From assembly GCA_044352985.1 (NCBI GenBank), contig JBILCU010000003.1:62001-126000 (forward strand): a stretch of DNA of 64,000 bases. The letters run 5' to 3'. This DNA comes from JADJDM01 sp044352985 (GTDB lineage Bacteria > Bacteroidota > Bacteroidia > B-17B0 > Aurantibacillaceae). Below are positions 16,791 through 26,295 of this stretch, piece by piece; position 1 is the first letter of the stretch, and each line of letters begins with the position of its first letter. Under the pieces are notes generated by a model that worked only from the letters and a program-made list of their open reading frames with translations, searched no databases and was not told the origin of the DNA. Both the position numbers and the translations under genes were made by a program.

Positions 16791-17096
16791 TTATTTAATT
16801 TCCAAAGGAGCAGCTTTCACATGCTTTTTAACTCGATCAGAAAAGTTTTTAGATGGCTTAAATGAAGGAATAAAATGCGCAGGTATAACAACAGAAGTAT
16901 TTTTTGAAATATTTCTGCCAATTTTTTCTGCACGTTTTTTTACTAAAAAAGTACCAAAACCTCTTAAGTAAATGTTTTTACCATCTGCCATGTTATTTCT
17001 GACAGATTTCATGAAAGCTTCTACAGCTGTTTGCACAACTAATTTTTCAATTCCTGTTTTCTCTGAAATCTCGTTTATGATATCTGCCTTTGTCAT
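16791..17096 (-). CDS. HU/IHF-family DNA-binding protein
   Basis: 101 residues, usual length. A dimeric histone-like protein that bends DNA in the nucleoid. The N-terminal helices MTKADIINEISEKTG and QTAVEAFMKSVRNNMADGK are typical, followed by IYLRGFGTFLVKKRAEKIGRN, the entry to the DNA-binding beta arms, and the C-terminal PSFKPSKNFSDRVKK. The arm has IPAHFIPSFKP, with Pro positioned to intercalate. The IHF-beta-like N-terminus does not decide between HU and IHF. First gene of the HU, TPR, small basic protein and rng run, with an excellent promoter upstream. Confidence 0.93.
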   Translation of the reverse strand: MTKADIINEISEKTGIEKLVVQTAVEAFMKSVRNNMADGKNIYLRGFGTFLVKKRAEKIGRNISKNTSVVIPAHFIPSFKPSKNFSDRVKKHVKAAPLEIK

Positions 17097-17150
17097 TTTT
17101 GTTTAAACTATTTAAAATCAATAAATTGAATTAAATTCAAAATCGGGGTG

Positions 17151-17180
17151 CAAAGATACATTTAAAAGTTTAACTGCAAA
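17151..17180 (-). promoter_or_regulatory. Promoter of the HU gene
   Basis: On the minus strand TTTG (17177-17180) is followed after 18 bases by TATCTTTG (17151-17158), a full match to the Bacteroidota primary sigma consensus. The predicted start lies about 50 bases before the HU ATG. Confidence 0.8.
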
Positions 17181-17337
17181 ATTTTATTTTTCTTTTTTAG
17201 CGTTTCTCTTTTACTCTTGTATATTGGTAATTAATTTAACTCGCTTGTTTGTAAACTTTTTTTCAATCATTTAATAAAAACAGTTAACGATTGCATTATT
17301 AATTGAAATCTAGATTACATTAGTGAAAAATAATATC

Positions 17338-17880
17338 ATGAAAAAAATAATTTCAATAACATTAATTACAATTTTATTTTCATTTACTATGGTTAGAACA
17401 AAAACATTACATGATTTTCAATGTAAGTCAATTGATGGTACCTCATTTGATTTTAGCTCTTTAAAGGGCAAAAAAATTATGCTTGTTAACACCGCTTCAG
17501 AGTGTGGTTATACTCCTCAATATAAAGATTTACAAGCGCTGTATGAGCAATACAAAGACAAGAATTTCATCATTATAGGCTTTCCTTGTAATGATTTTGG
17601 AGGGCAGGAGCCTGGTACTTTAACTGAAATTAAAAGTTTTTGTTCTAAAAATTACGGTGTTACTTTTCCTATGATGGAAAAAATAAGTGTTAAAGGAGAA
17701 AAATGCAGTGAAATTTACAAATGGCTTACATCAAAAGCTGAAAATGGAGTTGAAGATTCAAAAGTTAATTGGAACTTTAATAAATATTTGATAAACGAAA
17801 AAGGTGAATATGTAAAACATTTGGGCTCATCAGTAAATCCATTAGATAAAGAGGTTACTCAGTGGATTAGCACCAATTAA
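17338..17880 (+). CDS. Glutathione peroxidase-family thiol peroxidase, exported
   Basis: 180 residues from the ATG at 17338. A GTG five codons earlier is possible, but the ATG begins the signal peptide directly (MKKIISITLITILFSF). The redox motifs are intact: NTASECGYTPQ with peroxidatic Cys56 in place of selenocysteine, FPCNDFGGQEPG with Gln, and WNFNKYL with Trp and Asn, which make the catalytic tetrad. The Cys in FPCNDF is not the usual resolving Cys position, so the reductant may be thioredoxin-like or other. The product reduces peroxides in the periplasm or envelope. Single gene, divergent from the HU operon. Confidence 0.92.
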   Translation: MKKIISITLITILFSFTMVRTKTLHDFQCKSIDGTSFDFSSLKGKKIMLVNTASECGYTPQYKDLQALYEQYKDKNFIIIGFPCNDFGGQEPGTLTEIKSFCSKNYGVTFPMMEKISVKGEKCSEIYKWLTSKAENGVEDSKVNWNFNKYLINEKGEYVKHLGSSVNPLDKEVTQWISTN

Positions 17881-17967
17881 TACAGCTAAATTTTTTTATT
17901 GTTTTTCTTTAACCCAAATTTTAATCCCTCTTTCCTTTTTATTTCTATTTTTGTCACTGCATAAGTT

Positions 17968-18876
17968 ATGTCAATAATAGCAGAAAACGTAGTTAAGCTT
18001 TACGGAAGCCAAAAAGCACTTAATAATGTCAGTTTCGAAATTGGCAGTGCCGAAATTGTTGGGTTTCTTGGTCCAAATGGTGCCGGAAAATCTACGATGA
18101 TGAAAATCTTAACCTGCTATATCCCTCCAAGTTCAGGAAAAGCAAGTGTTTGTGGGTTCGATGTGCAAGATCAATCCATGGAAGTTAGAAAAATTGTTGG
18201 TTACCTACCAGAGCATAATCCACTTTACCTTGATATGTATGTTAAGGAATACCTTGAATTCATTGGTGGTTTGCATCATATCAAAAATTTACGCAATAAG
18301 GTAAAACAAATGATAGCTATTACCGGTTTAGAAGTTGAACAGAACAAAAAAATCGGAGCACTTTCAAAAGGTTATCGCCAGCGCGTAGGGATTGCTCAGG
18401 CATTGATTCATGACCCAAAAGTTTTAATTATGGATGAGCCTACAACAGGTTTGGATCCAAATCAGCTCGAAGAAATAAGAAACCTCATTAAAAATGTTGG
18501 TAAAGAAAAAACAGTAATGTTGAGCACACACATTATGCAAGAGGTAGAGGCGGTTTGCGATCGAGTAATCATTATTAAACAAGGCGAAATTGTTGCAGAT
18601 GATAAAACTTCAAAATTAAAACAGCAAGAAGAACAGCAAGTTATTTTGGTTGAGTTTGATGGAGAGGCAAGCAGATCTGCGCTAAAAAATATTTCTGGTG
18701 TTCGGGAAGCTAAATTAAGTTCAACTAATATCTGGATGATTTCAGGTAATCCTACTATAGATTTGCAGAAACTTGTATTTGAATATGCAGTAAAAAATAA
18801 TCTTAGCATTCGTTCTCTTCAAAAATCTGAGAATAAATTGGAAGATGTATTTAAATCATTAACAAAAAAAGAGTAA
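17968..18876 (+). CDS. gldA: Gliding-motility-type ABC transporter ATP-binding protein GldA
   Basis: 302 residues. Walker A is GPNGAGKST (about 34-42), the signature is LSKGYRQRVGIAQAL, Walker B is VLIMDEPTTGLD, and the switch His is in STHIMQEVEAVCD. The C-terminal ~80 residues (VILVEFDGEASRSALKNISG onward) match the DUF4162-like tail of GldA. In Flavobacterium GldA works with permeases GldF and GldG and is needed for gliding; neither is in this window. Together with T9SS substrates here it fits a gliding or T9SS-bearing cell, but GldA-like ATPases also occur in non-gliders. A TATTTTTG -7-like element lies at 17946-17953. Confidence 0.85.
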   Translation: MSIIAENVVKLYGSQKALNNVSFEIGSAEIVGFLGPNGAGKSTMMKILTCYIPPSSGKASVCGFDVQDQSMEVRKIVGYLPEHNPLYLDMYVKEYLEFIGGLHHIKNLRNKVKQMIAITGLEVEQNKKIGALSKGYRQRVGIAQALIHDPKVLIMDEPTTGLDPNQLEEIRNLIKNVGKEKTVMLSTHIMQEVEAVCDRVIIIKQGEIVADDKTSKLKQQEEQQVILVEFDGEASRSALKNISGVREAKLSSTNIWMISGNPTIDLQKLVFEYAVKNNLSIRSLQKSENKLEDVFKSLTKKE

Positions 18877-19032
18877 TTACTTCCCGTTTTTTAATTAGCT
18901 CTCTTTTTCAATTTATTTATCTTCGCAAACAATATTTTTTAATAATTAGTGTTGTACTTTTAAAAATAAAATTCAGAACTGTTTTCTTGTATTAATAAAG
19001 AATACAATTCGAAAAAATAATCGACAGAAAAA

Positions 19033-20040
19033 ATGAAAATTATTATTCCAATGGCAGGTATGGGTAAACGAATGAGGCCACATACCCTAACAATTCCAAA
19101 ACCATTAATACCCGTAGGCGGTAAACCAATTGTGCAGCGATTGGTAGAAGACATAACCAAAGTTTGTGGCGAAAAAGTAGATGAAATTGCATTTATTATA
19201 GGGCCAACTTTTGGTAAAGAAGTAGAAGATAAATTAATTGAAATTGCTAAACATGAAGGCGCAAAAGGTAGTATCTATTATCAGGAACAAGCACTAGGAA
19301 CTGCTCATGCTATTATGTGTGCTGAGCAATCTATAACAGGTAAAACAGTTGTTGCTTTTGCAGATACTTTGTTTAAAGCTGATTTTACCATGGACACCAA
19401 TCAGGAAGGTGTAATATGGGTTCAAAAAATTGAAGATCCTCGTCAGTTTGGGGTTGTAAAATTAGATAGCAATGGTACAATTACTGATTTTGTAGAAAAA
19501 CCCGTTGAATTTGTAAGTGATTTGGCAATAATTGGCATTTATTATTTTAAAGATGGAGATTACCTAAAAAGAGAATTAAACTATTTGTTAGATAACGACA
19601 TTAAAGAAAAAGGCGAATACCAGCTTACCAATGCCTTAGAAAATATGAAACAAAAAGGAACACGATTTGTTCCTGGTAAAGTTTCAGAATGGCTCGATTG
19701 CGGAAATAAAGATGCAACTGTTTACACCAATCAACGTGTATTGGAATTTGATAAGGGTAAACAATCGTTAATTTCCAACAAACACATTTGTGAAAATTCT
19801 ATCATTATTCACCCTTGTTTTATAGCAGATGATGTAAAAATCGTTAATTCAATTGTTGGTCCACATGTTTCCATCGGAAAAGGCACAATTGTTGAAAACT
19901 CTGTTATCAGAAACTCTATCATTCAAACGCAATCAAAACTGAATTCAGTTAATATTGTTAACTCAATGATAGGAAATCATGCAGATGTTAAGGGAAAATC
20001 TCTTGACTTAAGCGTTGGTGATTTTAATACGTATAGCTGA
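19033..20040 (+). CDS. Sugar-1-phosphate nucleotidyltransferase with left-handed beta-helix domain
   Basis: 335 residues. An N-terminal nucleotidyltransferase domain (1-~235) shows the signature MAGMGKRMRPHTLTIPKPLI with the nucleotide-binding GxGxRxxPxT..PKP, and VAFADTLFKADF in the metal-binding position. The C-terminal hexapeptide repeats (IIIHPCFIADDVKIVNSIVG ... NSVIRNSIIQ) form a left-handed beta-helix. It should make a dTDP-, GDP- or UDP-sugar for surface polysaccharide; the base cannot be told. It is followed by TPR, DUF4292 and EnvC-like genes, a cell-envelope run that I recall as conserved in Bacteroidota. Confidence 0.85.
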   Translation: MKIIIPMAGMGKRMRPHTLTIPKPLIPVGGKPIVQRLVEDITKVCGEKVDEIAFIIGPTFGKEVEDKLIEIAKHEGAKGSIYYQEQALGTAHAIMCAEQSITGKTVVAFADTLFKADFTMDTNQEGVIWVQKIEDPRQFGVVKLDSNGTITDFVEKPVEFVSDLAIIGIYYFKDGDYLKRELNYLLDNDIKEKGEYQLTNALENMKQKGTRFVPGKVSEWLDCGNKDATVYTNQRVLEFDKGKQSLISNKHICENSIIIHPCFIADDVKIVNSIVGPHVSIGKGTIVENSVIRNSIIQTQSKLNSVNIVNSMIGNHADVKGKSLDLSVGDFNTYS

Positions 20041-20075
20041 TTGCAAGTGCAGGTTGCCTTGCTGGGCAACAAAAC

Positions 20076-21812
20076 ATGAAAACAAAAAAAAGATACTGCT
20101 TAATTTTAACATTAGCTCTCGTTGCTTTTTTGTTTTCGTGCAAACAATCTGAAAAATCTGCCAAAACTACCGAGAATAAACTTTCGGGAGAACAACAAGT
20201 TAAATTTAAGGAAAATTTTTACGATGCTTGTAAAGAAAAAATGCTTGGCAACTCTGATCAGGCTTTAAAATTATTTGAAAAATGCCTCGAAATTAATCCG
20301 AAAAGTGATGTTGTAAAATACGAATTAGCAAACGTTTACAAATTCATGGGATTAAGCGAAGATGCACTTCGTTTTTCAAAAGAAGCAGCCAATGCCGATT
20401 TAAAAAACGAATGGTATCAGATTTTATATATTGATTGCCTTCATGGTAAAAGAAAATATGCAGATGCTATTGCTGTTTATGAACGCATGATAAACAACCT
20501 GCCTGTTAAACCTCAGTATTATGAAGGCATGGCTCAGGAAGCTATGTATGCAGGAAAACCAGAAAAAGCAATTAAAGCATATGAGCAACATGAGAAACAA
20601 TTTGGTAAAAATGAAGAAATCACCATTAAAAAAATAAGTCTACTCAAACAAGTTAAAAAATACGATGAGGCAGAAAAAAATTTAAAACAACTCATCAAAG
20701 ATTATCCCGATCAAGCACAATACTATACTTATCTGGGCGAATTATATCAGCAAATTAAACAACCCGAAAAAGCATTTACCACCTATCAGGAGATTTTAAA
20801 ACAGCAACCCGAAAATCCGTATATACATCTTGCGCTTGCTGATTATTACAGAACACAGAAAAAAGATTCCTTATTCTTTAATGAAATTAAAATTGCATTT
20901 AGAAGCACTGATTTAGAAGTAGACAACAAATTGAAAATCATGATTTCGTATTATGAAATGACGGATTTATTTCCTGACTATCGCCCAAAGGCTTACGAAC
21001 TCTTGGATATTTTAAAAGAAGTACACCCTAAAGAAGAAAAGGTGTGGAGCGGATATGGAGATTTTTTATTCAGAGACCGAAAACTCAAAGAGGCAAAAGA
21101 ATCTTATCAAAAATCAATTGAATTAGATAATAGTAAATATATTGTTTGGAGTCAATTGATGTTGTGTGATTATGAATTAAACGATTATAAAGCGCTTGAA
21201 GAACATAGTTTAAAAGCAATGGATGAATTTCCAAATATGCCAAATCCTTTTTTCTTTAATGGCTTAGCTAATAATCGACTCAAACAATACAATAAAGCAA
21301 TACAATCTTTTAAGGAAGGAATTGATTTTGTTTACGAAAATATTCCTTTACAATTACAGTTTTTGGTAAATATTGCTGAATCGTACAATGCAACAAAACA
21401 ATTTCAAAAATCTGATGAGGCTTTTGAGGATGCGTTGTTCCTCAATCCAAATGATGCATTGGTCTTAAATAATTTTGCTTATTATTTATCTGTAAGAAAA
21501 GAATATTTAGATAAAGCAGAAAAAATGTCGTTTAAAAGTTTAGAAATACAACCTAATAGTATTTCATTTATGGATACATATGCTTGGATACTTTACCAAC
21601 AAGGTAAATTTAACGATGCCAAAACATGGTTAGAAAAAGCGCTAAACAAAGGGGCAGAAAATCGTGCAGTAATACTCGAACATTACGGCGACGTTTTATT
21701 CAAATTAAATCAAATTGATACTGCACTAGAATACTGGAAAAAAGCAAAAGATAAAGGAGCAAACTCTGAAGCATTGGATAAAAAAATCATCGAAAAAAAA
21801 CTGAATGATTAA
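20076..21812 (+). CDS. TPR-repeat lipoprotein
   Basis: 578 residues with a lipoprotein signal ending FLFSC (Cys22). The rest is an array of TPRs covering about 50-570, for example GNSDQALKLFEKCLEINPKS, KAFTTYQEILKQQPENPYI and AKTWLEKALNKGAENRAVI. The mature protein is expected on the outer membrane inner face or cell surface. It starts 35 bases after the nucleotidyltransferase gene and overlaps the DUF4292 gene by 8 bases, so the products are co-translated. A scaffolding role for envelope biogenesis is inferred from this context only. Confidence 0.85.
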   Translation: MKTKKRYCLILTLALVAFLFSCKQSEKSAKTTENKLSGEQQVKFKENFYDACKEKMLGNSDQALKLFEKCLEINPKSDVVKYELANVYKFMGLSEDALRFSKEAANADLKNEWYQILYIDCLHGKRKYADAIAVYERMINNLPVKPQYYEGMAQEAMYAGKPEKAIKAYEQHEKQFGKNEEITIKKISLLKQVKKYDEAEKNLKQLIKDYPDQAQYYTYLGELYQQIKQPEKAFTTYQEILKQQPENPYIHLALADYYRTQKKDSLFFNEIKIAFRSTDLEVDNKLKIMISYYEMTDLFPDYRPKAYELLDILKEVHPKEEKVWSGYGDFLFRDRKLKEAKESYQKSIELDNSKYIVWSQLMLCDYELNDYKALEEHSLKAMDEFPNMPNPFFFNGLANNRLKQYNKAIQSFKEGIDFVYENIPLQLQFLVNIAESYNATKQFQKSDEAFEDALFLNPNDALVLNNFAYYLSVRKEYLDKAEKMSFKSLEIQPNSISFMDTYAWILYQQGKFNDAKTWLEKALNKGAENRAVILEHYGDVLFKLNQIDTALEYWKKAKDKGANSEALDKKIIEKKLND

Positions 21813-22704
21813 TTTTTTTATAAATAGCAGATACTATTCGTTTCTTTTATTGCTAATTATTTTTGCATCCTTTTCATGTAAAAATAAAAAGCAAATTACA
21901 AAAACTGAATCTCAGCCCGTAACAGCAATTCCAACTGATAGCACAACAAGCGATAAGTGTAAAATAGATTTTAAAAGCGGTAAAGTTTTAGCAAAATACC
22001 TAAAGGAAAATGAATTAGATTTTAATTATGCTGCAGCAAAATTTAATTGTAATCTTAATTTTGATAACGAAGAACACTCCTTTAACGTAAGCGTACGTTG
22101 CAGAAAAGACAGTGTAATTTGGATGTCGATTTCAAAATTAGGAATTGATGCTGCCAGAGCTTTAATTACAAAAGATACGGTTAAAGTTATGCTGGGCTTA
22201 ACTGAAAAAAAATATTTTATTGGTGATTTTTCCTATATCAATGAACTATTACAAGCTAATCTGGATTATGATATGATTCAGGCATTGTTATTTGGAAATA
22301 GCGCAAATTTTTATGATGAAGATGAAAAATTAAAACCCGGAAAAGACAAAGTGAATTGTAATTATTTTTTAAGCACAGTTAAAAAAAGAAACTTGAAGAA
22401 AATTAATAATGGAGAAAAACAACCTGAAGAAAATTATCAAACCATTTGGCTCCATCCGAATACTTTTAAAATTGTTATGCTTGAATTTGATGATGTAAAA
22501 ACAAAACGAAAATTTAATGCCTGTTACGATGAATTTACAGTTGTTGATCGTTTTTTAGCCCCATATAAATTAGTATACAGTATTACAGCAGAAAAAAATA
22601 TTAAAGCAGATATACAATACTCTAAAATTTCATTAAATGAACTATTAACTTTTCCTTTTCGTATTCCATCAAGCTATGAGCCCATTCAAGTCAATAGAAA
22701 ATAA
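21805..22704 (+). CDS. DUF4292 lipoprotein
   Basis: 299 residues. A lipoprotein signal ends FASFSC (Cys25). The mature part matches the DUF4292 family, with NFNYAAAKFNCNLNFDNEEH, DSVIWMSISKLGIDAARALI and DYDMIQALLFGNSANFYDED. The pattern of long beta strands (KTKRKFNACYDEFTVVDRFL) recalls LolA/LolB-like half-barrels that carry lipids or lipoproteins, but this is structural analogy only. It overlaps the preceding TPR gene by 8 bases and the following EnvC-like gene by 29 bases, so the three are tightly coupled. Confidence 0.85.
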   Translation: MINFFINSRYYSFLLLLIIFASFSCKNKKQITKTESQPVTAIPTDSTTSDKCKIDFKSGKVLAKYLKENELDFNYAAAKFNCNLNFDNEEHSFNVSVRCRKDSVIWMSISKLGIDAARALITKDTVKVMLGLTEKKYFIGDFSYINELLQANLDYDMIQALLFGNSANFYDEDEKLKPGKDKVNCNYFLSTVKKRNLKKINNGEKQPEENYQTIWLHPNTFKIVMLEFDDVKTKRKFNACYDEFTVVDRFLAPYKLVYSITAEKNIKADIQYSKISLNELLTFPFRIPSSYEPIQVNRK

Positions 22705-23995
22705 ATTTATTCTTATTGTGTTTGTTGCACTCGTTTTTGCTCCTTGGAGTAATTATGCTCAAAACAAGCAAAATAAAAAAGAGCTCGAGAATAAAAAAGC
22801 TAAATTGAAAAAAGAGATTAATTCTATTAATGAATTATTAAAAGAAACGAAAACTAGTAAAAAGCTATCAATGAATCAGGTAGCTATTTTAAATACCAAA
22901 TTAAAAGTAAGAGAAGAATTAATTCAAACTATTAACAATGAAATCTATTTCATGGAACAACAAATACAGTTGAACCAGCAGGAAATTGATCAGAAAAAAA
23001 ACAACTTAATTCAGCTGAAAGAACAATATGCCAGAATGGTTTACTACGCATATCGTAATCAAGATTCCTATAATAAATTGATGTTTATTTTTTCATCAAC
23101 TGATTTCAATCAGGCTTATCAAAGAATGAAATATATTGAGCAGTTTAACGAGCTGAGAAAAAAACAAGCACTTGAAATTGAAAAAGCAAAAAAAGAAATT
23201 GAAAATAAACAAACTGAACTCAAACAAAAAAAATCAGAAAAAACTCAGCTTTTGACCGGAGAAGAAGAAGAGAAAAAAAATTTAGCATCAGAGAAAAAGG
23301 AACAAGAAGATGTGTTAGTTCAATTACAAGTCAAAGAGAAACAATTAAAAAAACAACTTGAACAAAAGAAAAAAGACAGTGATGCTTTAACTGCTACAAT
23401 TAAAAAATTAATTCAGGATGAAATAAGAAAACAGCAAGAAGCAGAAAAAGCGAAATTGTTAGCCGCAAAAGAAAAAGAAATTAAACGTGAAAAGAATAAA
23501 GAAAACAGAAAAGAAGAAGCTAAAAAAAGAGCAGTAAATACTGCGCCAGTTTTTGAATTAACTAAGGAAGCTGAATTAGTATCTGTTGATTTTGCATCTA
23601 ATAAAGGAAGATTACCTTGGCCGGTTTCAAAAGGAGTGATTACTGATGGTTTTGGACAACACGAACACCCAAACATCAAAGGGTTTATTGTCGACAATAA
23701 AGGAATTGATATTTCTACAACAAAAGGAGCAATATGTCGCGCATTATTTACAGGAGAAGTAACAGGAGTTGTTAGTGTGCCGGGCTCAGGTAAAGTTGTA
23801 ATTATTCGTCATGGAGAATATCTATCAGTTTATACGAATTTAGAATCGGTTCAGGTTAAAACAGGTGATAAAATAACCAGTAAACAAAATATTGGGGCTG
23901 TTACTTTTAATGATGAAGAAAACAAATCAGAAATGAACCTTCAAATTTGGAAAGGTCAAAAAATATTAAATCCTGAAGAGTGGATTTACCGATAA
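22676..23995 (+). CDS. EnvC-like murein hydrolase activator, degenerate M23 domain
   Basis: 439 residues. Signal peptide (about 1-28, ending WSNYAQ), then a long coiled coil (about 30-290, very rich in Lys, Glu and Gln), then a LytM/M23-like domain (about 320-439, PWPVSKGVITDGFGQHEHP). The zinc ligands of active M23 enzymes are missing: the HxxxD motif is NKGID and the HxH position reads VYTNL. As in E. coli EnvC the protein therefore probably activates an amidase at the division site rather than cutting peptidoglycan itself. Last gene of the envelope run and followed by a shared terminator. Confidence 0.88.
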   Translation: MSPFKSIENKFILIVFVALVFAPWSNYAQNKQNKKELENKKAKLKKEINSINELLKETKTSKKLSMNQVAILNTKLKVREELIQTINNEIYFMEQQIQLNQQEIDQKKNNLIQLKEQYARMVYYAYRNQDSYNKLMFIFSSTDFNQAYQRMKYIEQFNELRKKQALEIEKAKKEIENKQTELKQKKSEKTQLLTGEEEEKKNLASEKKEQEDVLVQLQVKEKQLKKQLEQKKKDSDALTATIKKLIQDEIRKQQEAEKAKLLAAKEKEIKREKNKENRKEEAKKRAVNTAPVFELTKEAELVSVDFASNKGRLPWPVSKGVITDGFGQHEHPNIKGFIVDNKGIDISTTKGAICRALFTGEVTGVVSVPGSGKVVIIRHGEYLSVYTNLESVQVKTGDKITSKQNIGAVTFNDEENKSEMNLQIWKGQKILNPEEWIYR

Positions 23996-24025
23996 AAAAA
24001 GGCGAGTAAAACTCGCCTTTTTTTT
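23994..24025. terminator. Bidirectional terminator between the EnvC-like gene and the nuclease operon
   Basis: GGCGAGT (24001-24007), loop AAA, ACTCGCC (24011-24017), with A tract on the left and T tract on the right. It serves both converging transcripts. Confidence 0.92.
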
Positions 24026-26285
24026 ATTCTTGTATTACTAATTTTTTAACCCATTTTCCTTTCTCGGAAATTAGTTCTATAAAATAAATTCCAGAGTTAA
24101 GTTTAACGTCATTTATTGCCCCGTATAACATTCCAGATTTCGATTCAATTTGTTTTTGATAAACTGATCTTCCCGAAACATCTAAAATTCTTAAATCATA
24201 ATTACCATTTTCAGCAGTAATTGAATAATTGAACTTACCGGTTGAAGGGTTTGGAAATAAATTAAATTCCACAACATTTAATGTTGAATTATTTAATCCT
24301 ACAAAAGAGCCACACGGAGTAGATGCGCTTTGAATTTTTGTCATCGTATAAAAATCAATGTAACAAGCATATTGCACGCTATCAATAAACGGATTACGAT
24401 TGCCTTGAAGTGAATCTAAAAAATCATTTCTAGCAATTTCATAAGCATCCGGTGGATCTTGATAATGCCAAGCTTTAAGTACTTCCTGATCTTGACCATA
24501 CTGAACTGTAGCACTAATTGGATTAGGGAAATTCCAAAGATTTCCACTTACTCCGGTATAGCATATTGATTGATACATAATAGCTCTGGCAGCATTACCT
24601 TTATGCTCATCTCTTGGTTCGTATACTTTTTTTCCTATTGCATTTAATCCAACTTTTCCATCTAAAAATGCAGATTGAACAGTGATTACTTCCCCTAAAG
24701 GGTAATTACTTCTTTCCGCATTTACATCGTTTTGTTTTGTTGGGTAAAGCATGTGCTGATCATTGTACTCTGGTTTCTCAGGATTATCTGCAGGAAAAGT
24801 TGGCATCCAAGTGTGAGGGAAACTATGCTCTCTGCTGAAATCATTACTTGTCCAATCGAACGGTGGAGTATAAACCGCTCTATAACTTGAATAGGAACAA
24901 ACCACGTATTTTCTTCCGTCTGAAGTGTCTCTTGATTCAAATAAATTAATCATGGTATTTGCATAATTGCTGTAGAAAATAGATGAATGTGGATTTACTT
25001 TATTGTGTAAGTCGGTAATAAAAGTAGCAGCTGAAGTGGAAACACTTGAATATTCATTTGCAGGCATCATGGTTGACAAACTAGTGAAATTACCAGTTGC
25101 AGGTGAGTTGGTATTGTAATTAATAAATGTTCCACTTCCATTAAATGAGAATACTGCTAATTGATAGGTTTTTCCAGCCCAAATATTGAACATAGTATTT
25201 TGAACTGAGCTACCAACATATTCTACTTTTGAATTACCAATTCTGTCGCCTTTTTTGTAGGGAATACCATCTACAGGAATATCTGTAATAATTGAATTAC
25301 CTTCTTGTCTTAAAATAATGTATGCATTGGGATTACTTGTTGATGCAGTAAATGAAAATTTTGCGCGGTAGGATTTAATGGATGAGAAATTAAGATTACT
25401 TGGCTGTGAAGCAGGCTCAGAAACCAAGTTTCCACCAACTCCATATAAATTAATTACATAAGCAGATTCATCTGCATCATTACTATTAATGGTTAAAACA
25501 GCATCACGAGTTCCAGTTGCAGAAGGATTAAAGCTTAATGTTAAAGTAGCATTAGATTGAGGGTTTACTGAAAATGCACCTGCAGGACTGGTAATTGAAT
25601 AATCTGCAGCAGCAGCTCCACTAATTGAAGCAGAAGTAACATCCAAATTAGCCAAACCAAGATTTTCAATTGTGAAATTTACTGGCACTGCTGTACCAAC
25701 AGCAGAATTAAATATTGGTGTTGTTCCACCACTCAAAATGGGAGTAGTTGCATATTTAACATTAATGTCTGAATTGGCAGAAACACCTGCTGTAATGTTT
25801 ATATCATCTATGGCAATATTATTACCTGAGGTTTTACTAGTAAATTCCCATCTAATGTATCTTGATGCAGCAGCTGGTGTTACGGTAAAAGTGGTTAAGG
25901 TTGATGTAAGAGCGCCATCCACATAAGAAGCCAAATCTGTCCAAGTATTTCCATCAACAGATTCTCTAACTTTAAATGTACCTAGCCAACCTCCGCCGGT
26001 ATTATTTCCTTTTAACACATAAGTAGTAGTGCCCATTTGACCACCAACAAATACCTGAATGTAATCCATGGTTTCATCTAATCGACCGGCTGTTGAACCT
26101 CCAACACCACCAGTAGCATATACATAATTTGGCGCAGTTCCACCTGCAGCATCTACATATGTCCAGCCTGCTTGCGAAAAAGTTCCGGTAAAGCCGGTAA
26201 AATTTTCTGTGCTTGGCAATGTTGCCTGTGCCATTAGCGCTGATGTAAATAGCGCTAAACCTGCTGATAAAATTGTTTTTTTCAT
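24024..26285 (-). CDS. Secreted endonuclease I-family nuclease with T9SS sorting domain
   Basis: 753 residues. Order: signal peptide (1-~20); a beta-sandwich (about 25-165); a choice-of-anchor/HYDIN-like domain (about 170-285, LANLDVTSASISGAAAADYS); a domain of about 120 residues; the endonuclease I domain (about 415-665) with SFPHTWMPTF, the His/Asn region YNDQHMLYPTKQNDVNAERS, and a downstream EPRDEHKGNAARAIMY; and a T9SS type A domain (about 680-753, FNLFPNPSTGKFNY ... GIYFIELISEKG). It should be exported by type IX secretion and degrade extracellular DNA. Last gene of the lamin-tail, TonB receptor and nuclease operon, 10 bases after the receptor gene. Confidence 0.9.
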   Translation of the reverse strand: MKKTILSAGLALFTSALMAQATLPSTENFTGFTGTFSQAGWTYVDAAGGTAPNYVYATGGVGGSTAGRLDETMDYIQVFVGGQMGTTTYVLKGNNTGGGWLGTFKVRESVDGNTWTDLASYVDGALTSTLTTFTVTPAAASRYIRWEFTSKTSGNNIAIDDINITAGVSANSDINVKYATTPILSGGTTPIFNSAVGTAVPVNFTIENLGLANLDVTSASISGAAAADYSITSPAGAFSVNPQSNATLTLSFNPSATGTRDAVLTINSNDADESAYVINLYGVGGNLVSEPASQPSNLNFSSIKSYRAKFSFTASTSNPNAYIILRQEGNSIITDIPVDGIPYKKGDRIGNSKVEYVGSSVQNTMFNIWAGKTYQLAVFSFNGSGTFINYNTNSPATGNFTSLSTMMPANEYSSVSTSAATFITDLHNKVNPHSSIFYSNYANTMINLFESRDTSDGRKYVVCSYSSYRAVYTPPFDWTSNDFSREHSFPHTWMPTFPADNPEKPEYNDQHMLYPTKQNDVNAERSNYPLGEVITVQSAFLDGKVGLNAIGKKVYEPRDEHKGNAARAIMYQSICYTGVSGNLWNFPNPISATVQYGQDQEVLKAWHYQDPPDAYEIARNDFLDSLQGNRNPFIDSVQYACYIDFYTMTKIQSASTPCGSFVGLNNSTLNVVEFNLFPNPSTGKFNYSITAENGNYDLRILDVSGRSVYQKQIESKSGMLYGAINDVKLNSGIYFIELISEKGKWVKKLVIQE

Positions 26286-26295
26286 TTCTTGTTAT

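Noticed and set aside
17323..17337. GTG start for glutathione peroxidase
   Set aside because: The ATG five codons later directly begins the signal peptide; no support for the GTG.
18462..18809. Antisense 115-codon frame in gldA, and similar frames opposite rho, guaB and others
   Set aside because: Shadows of the real coding strand; no start context, domain or conservation expected.
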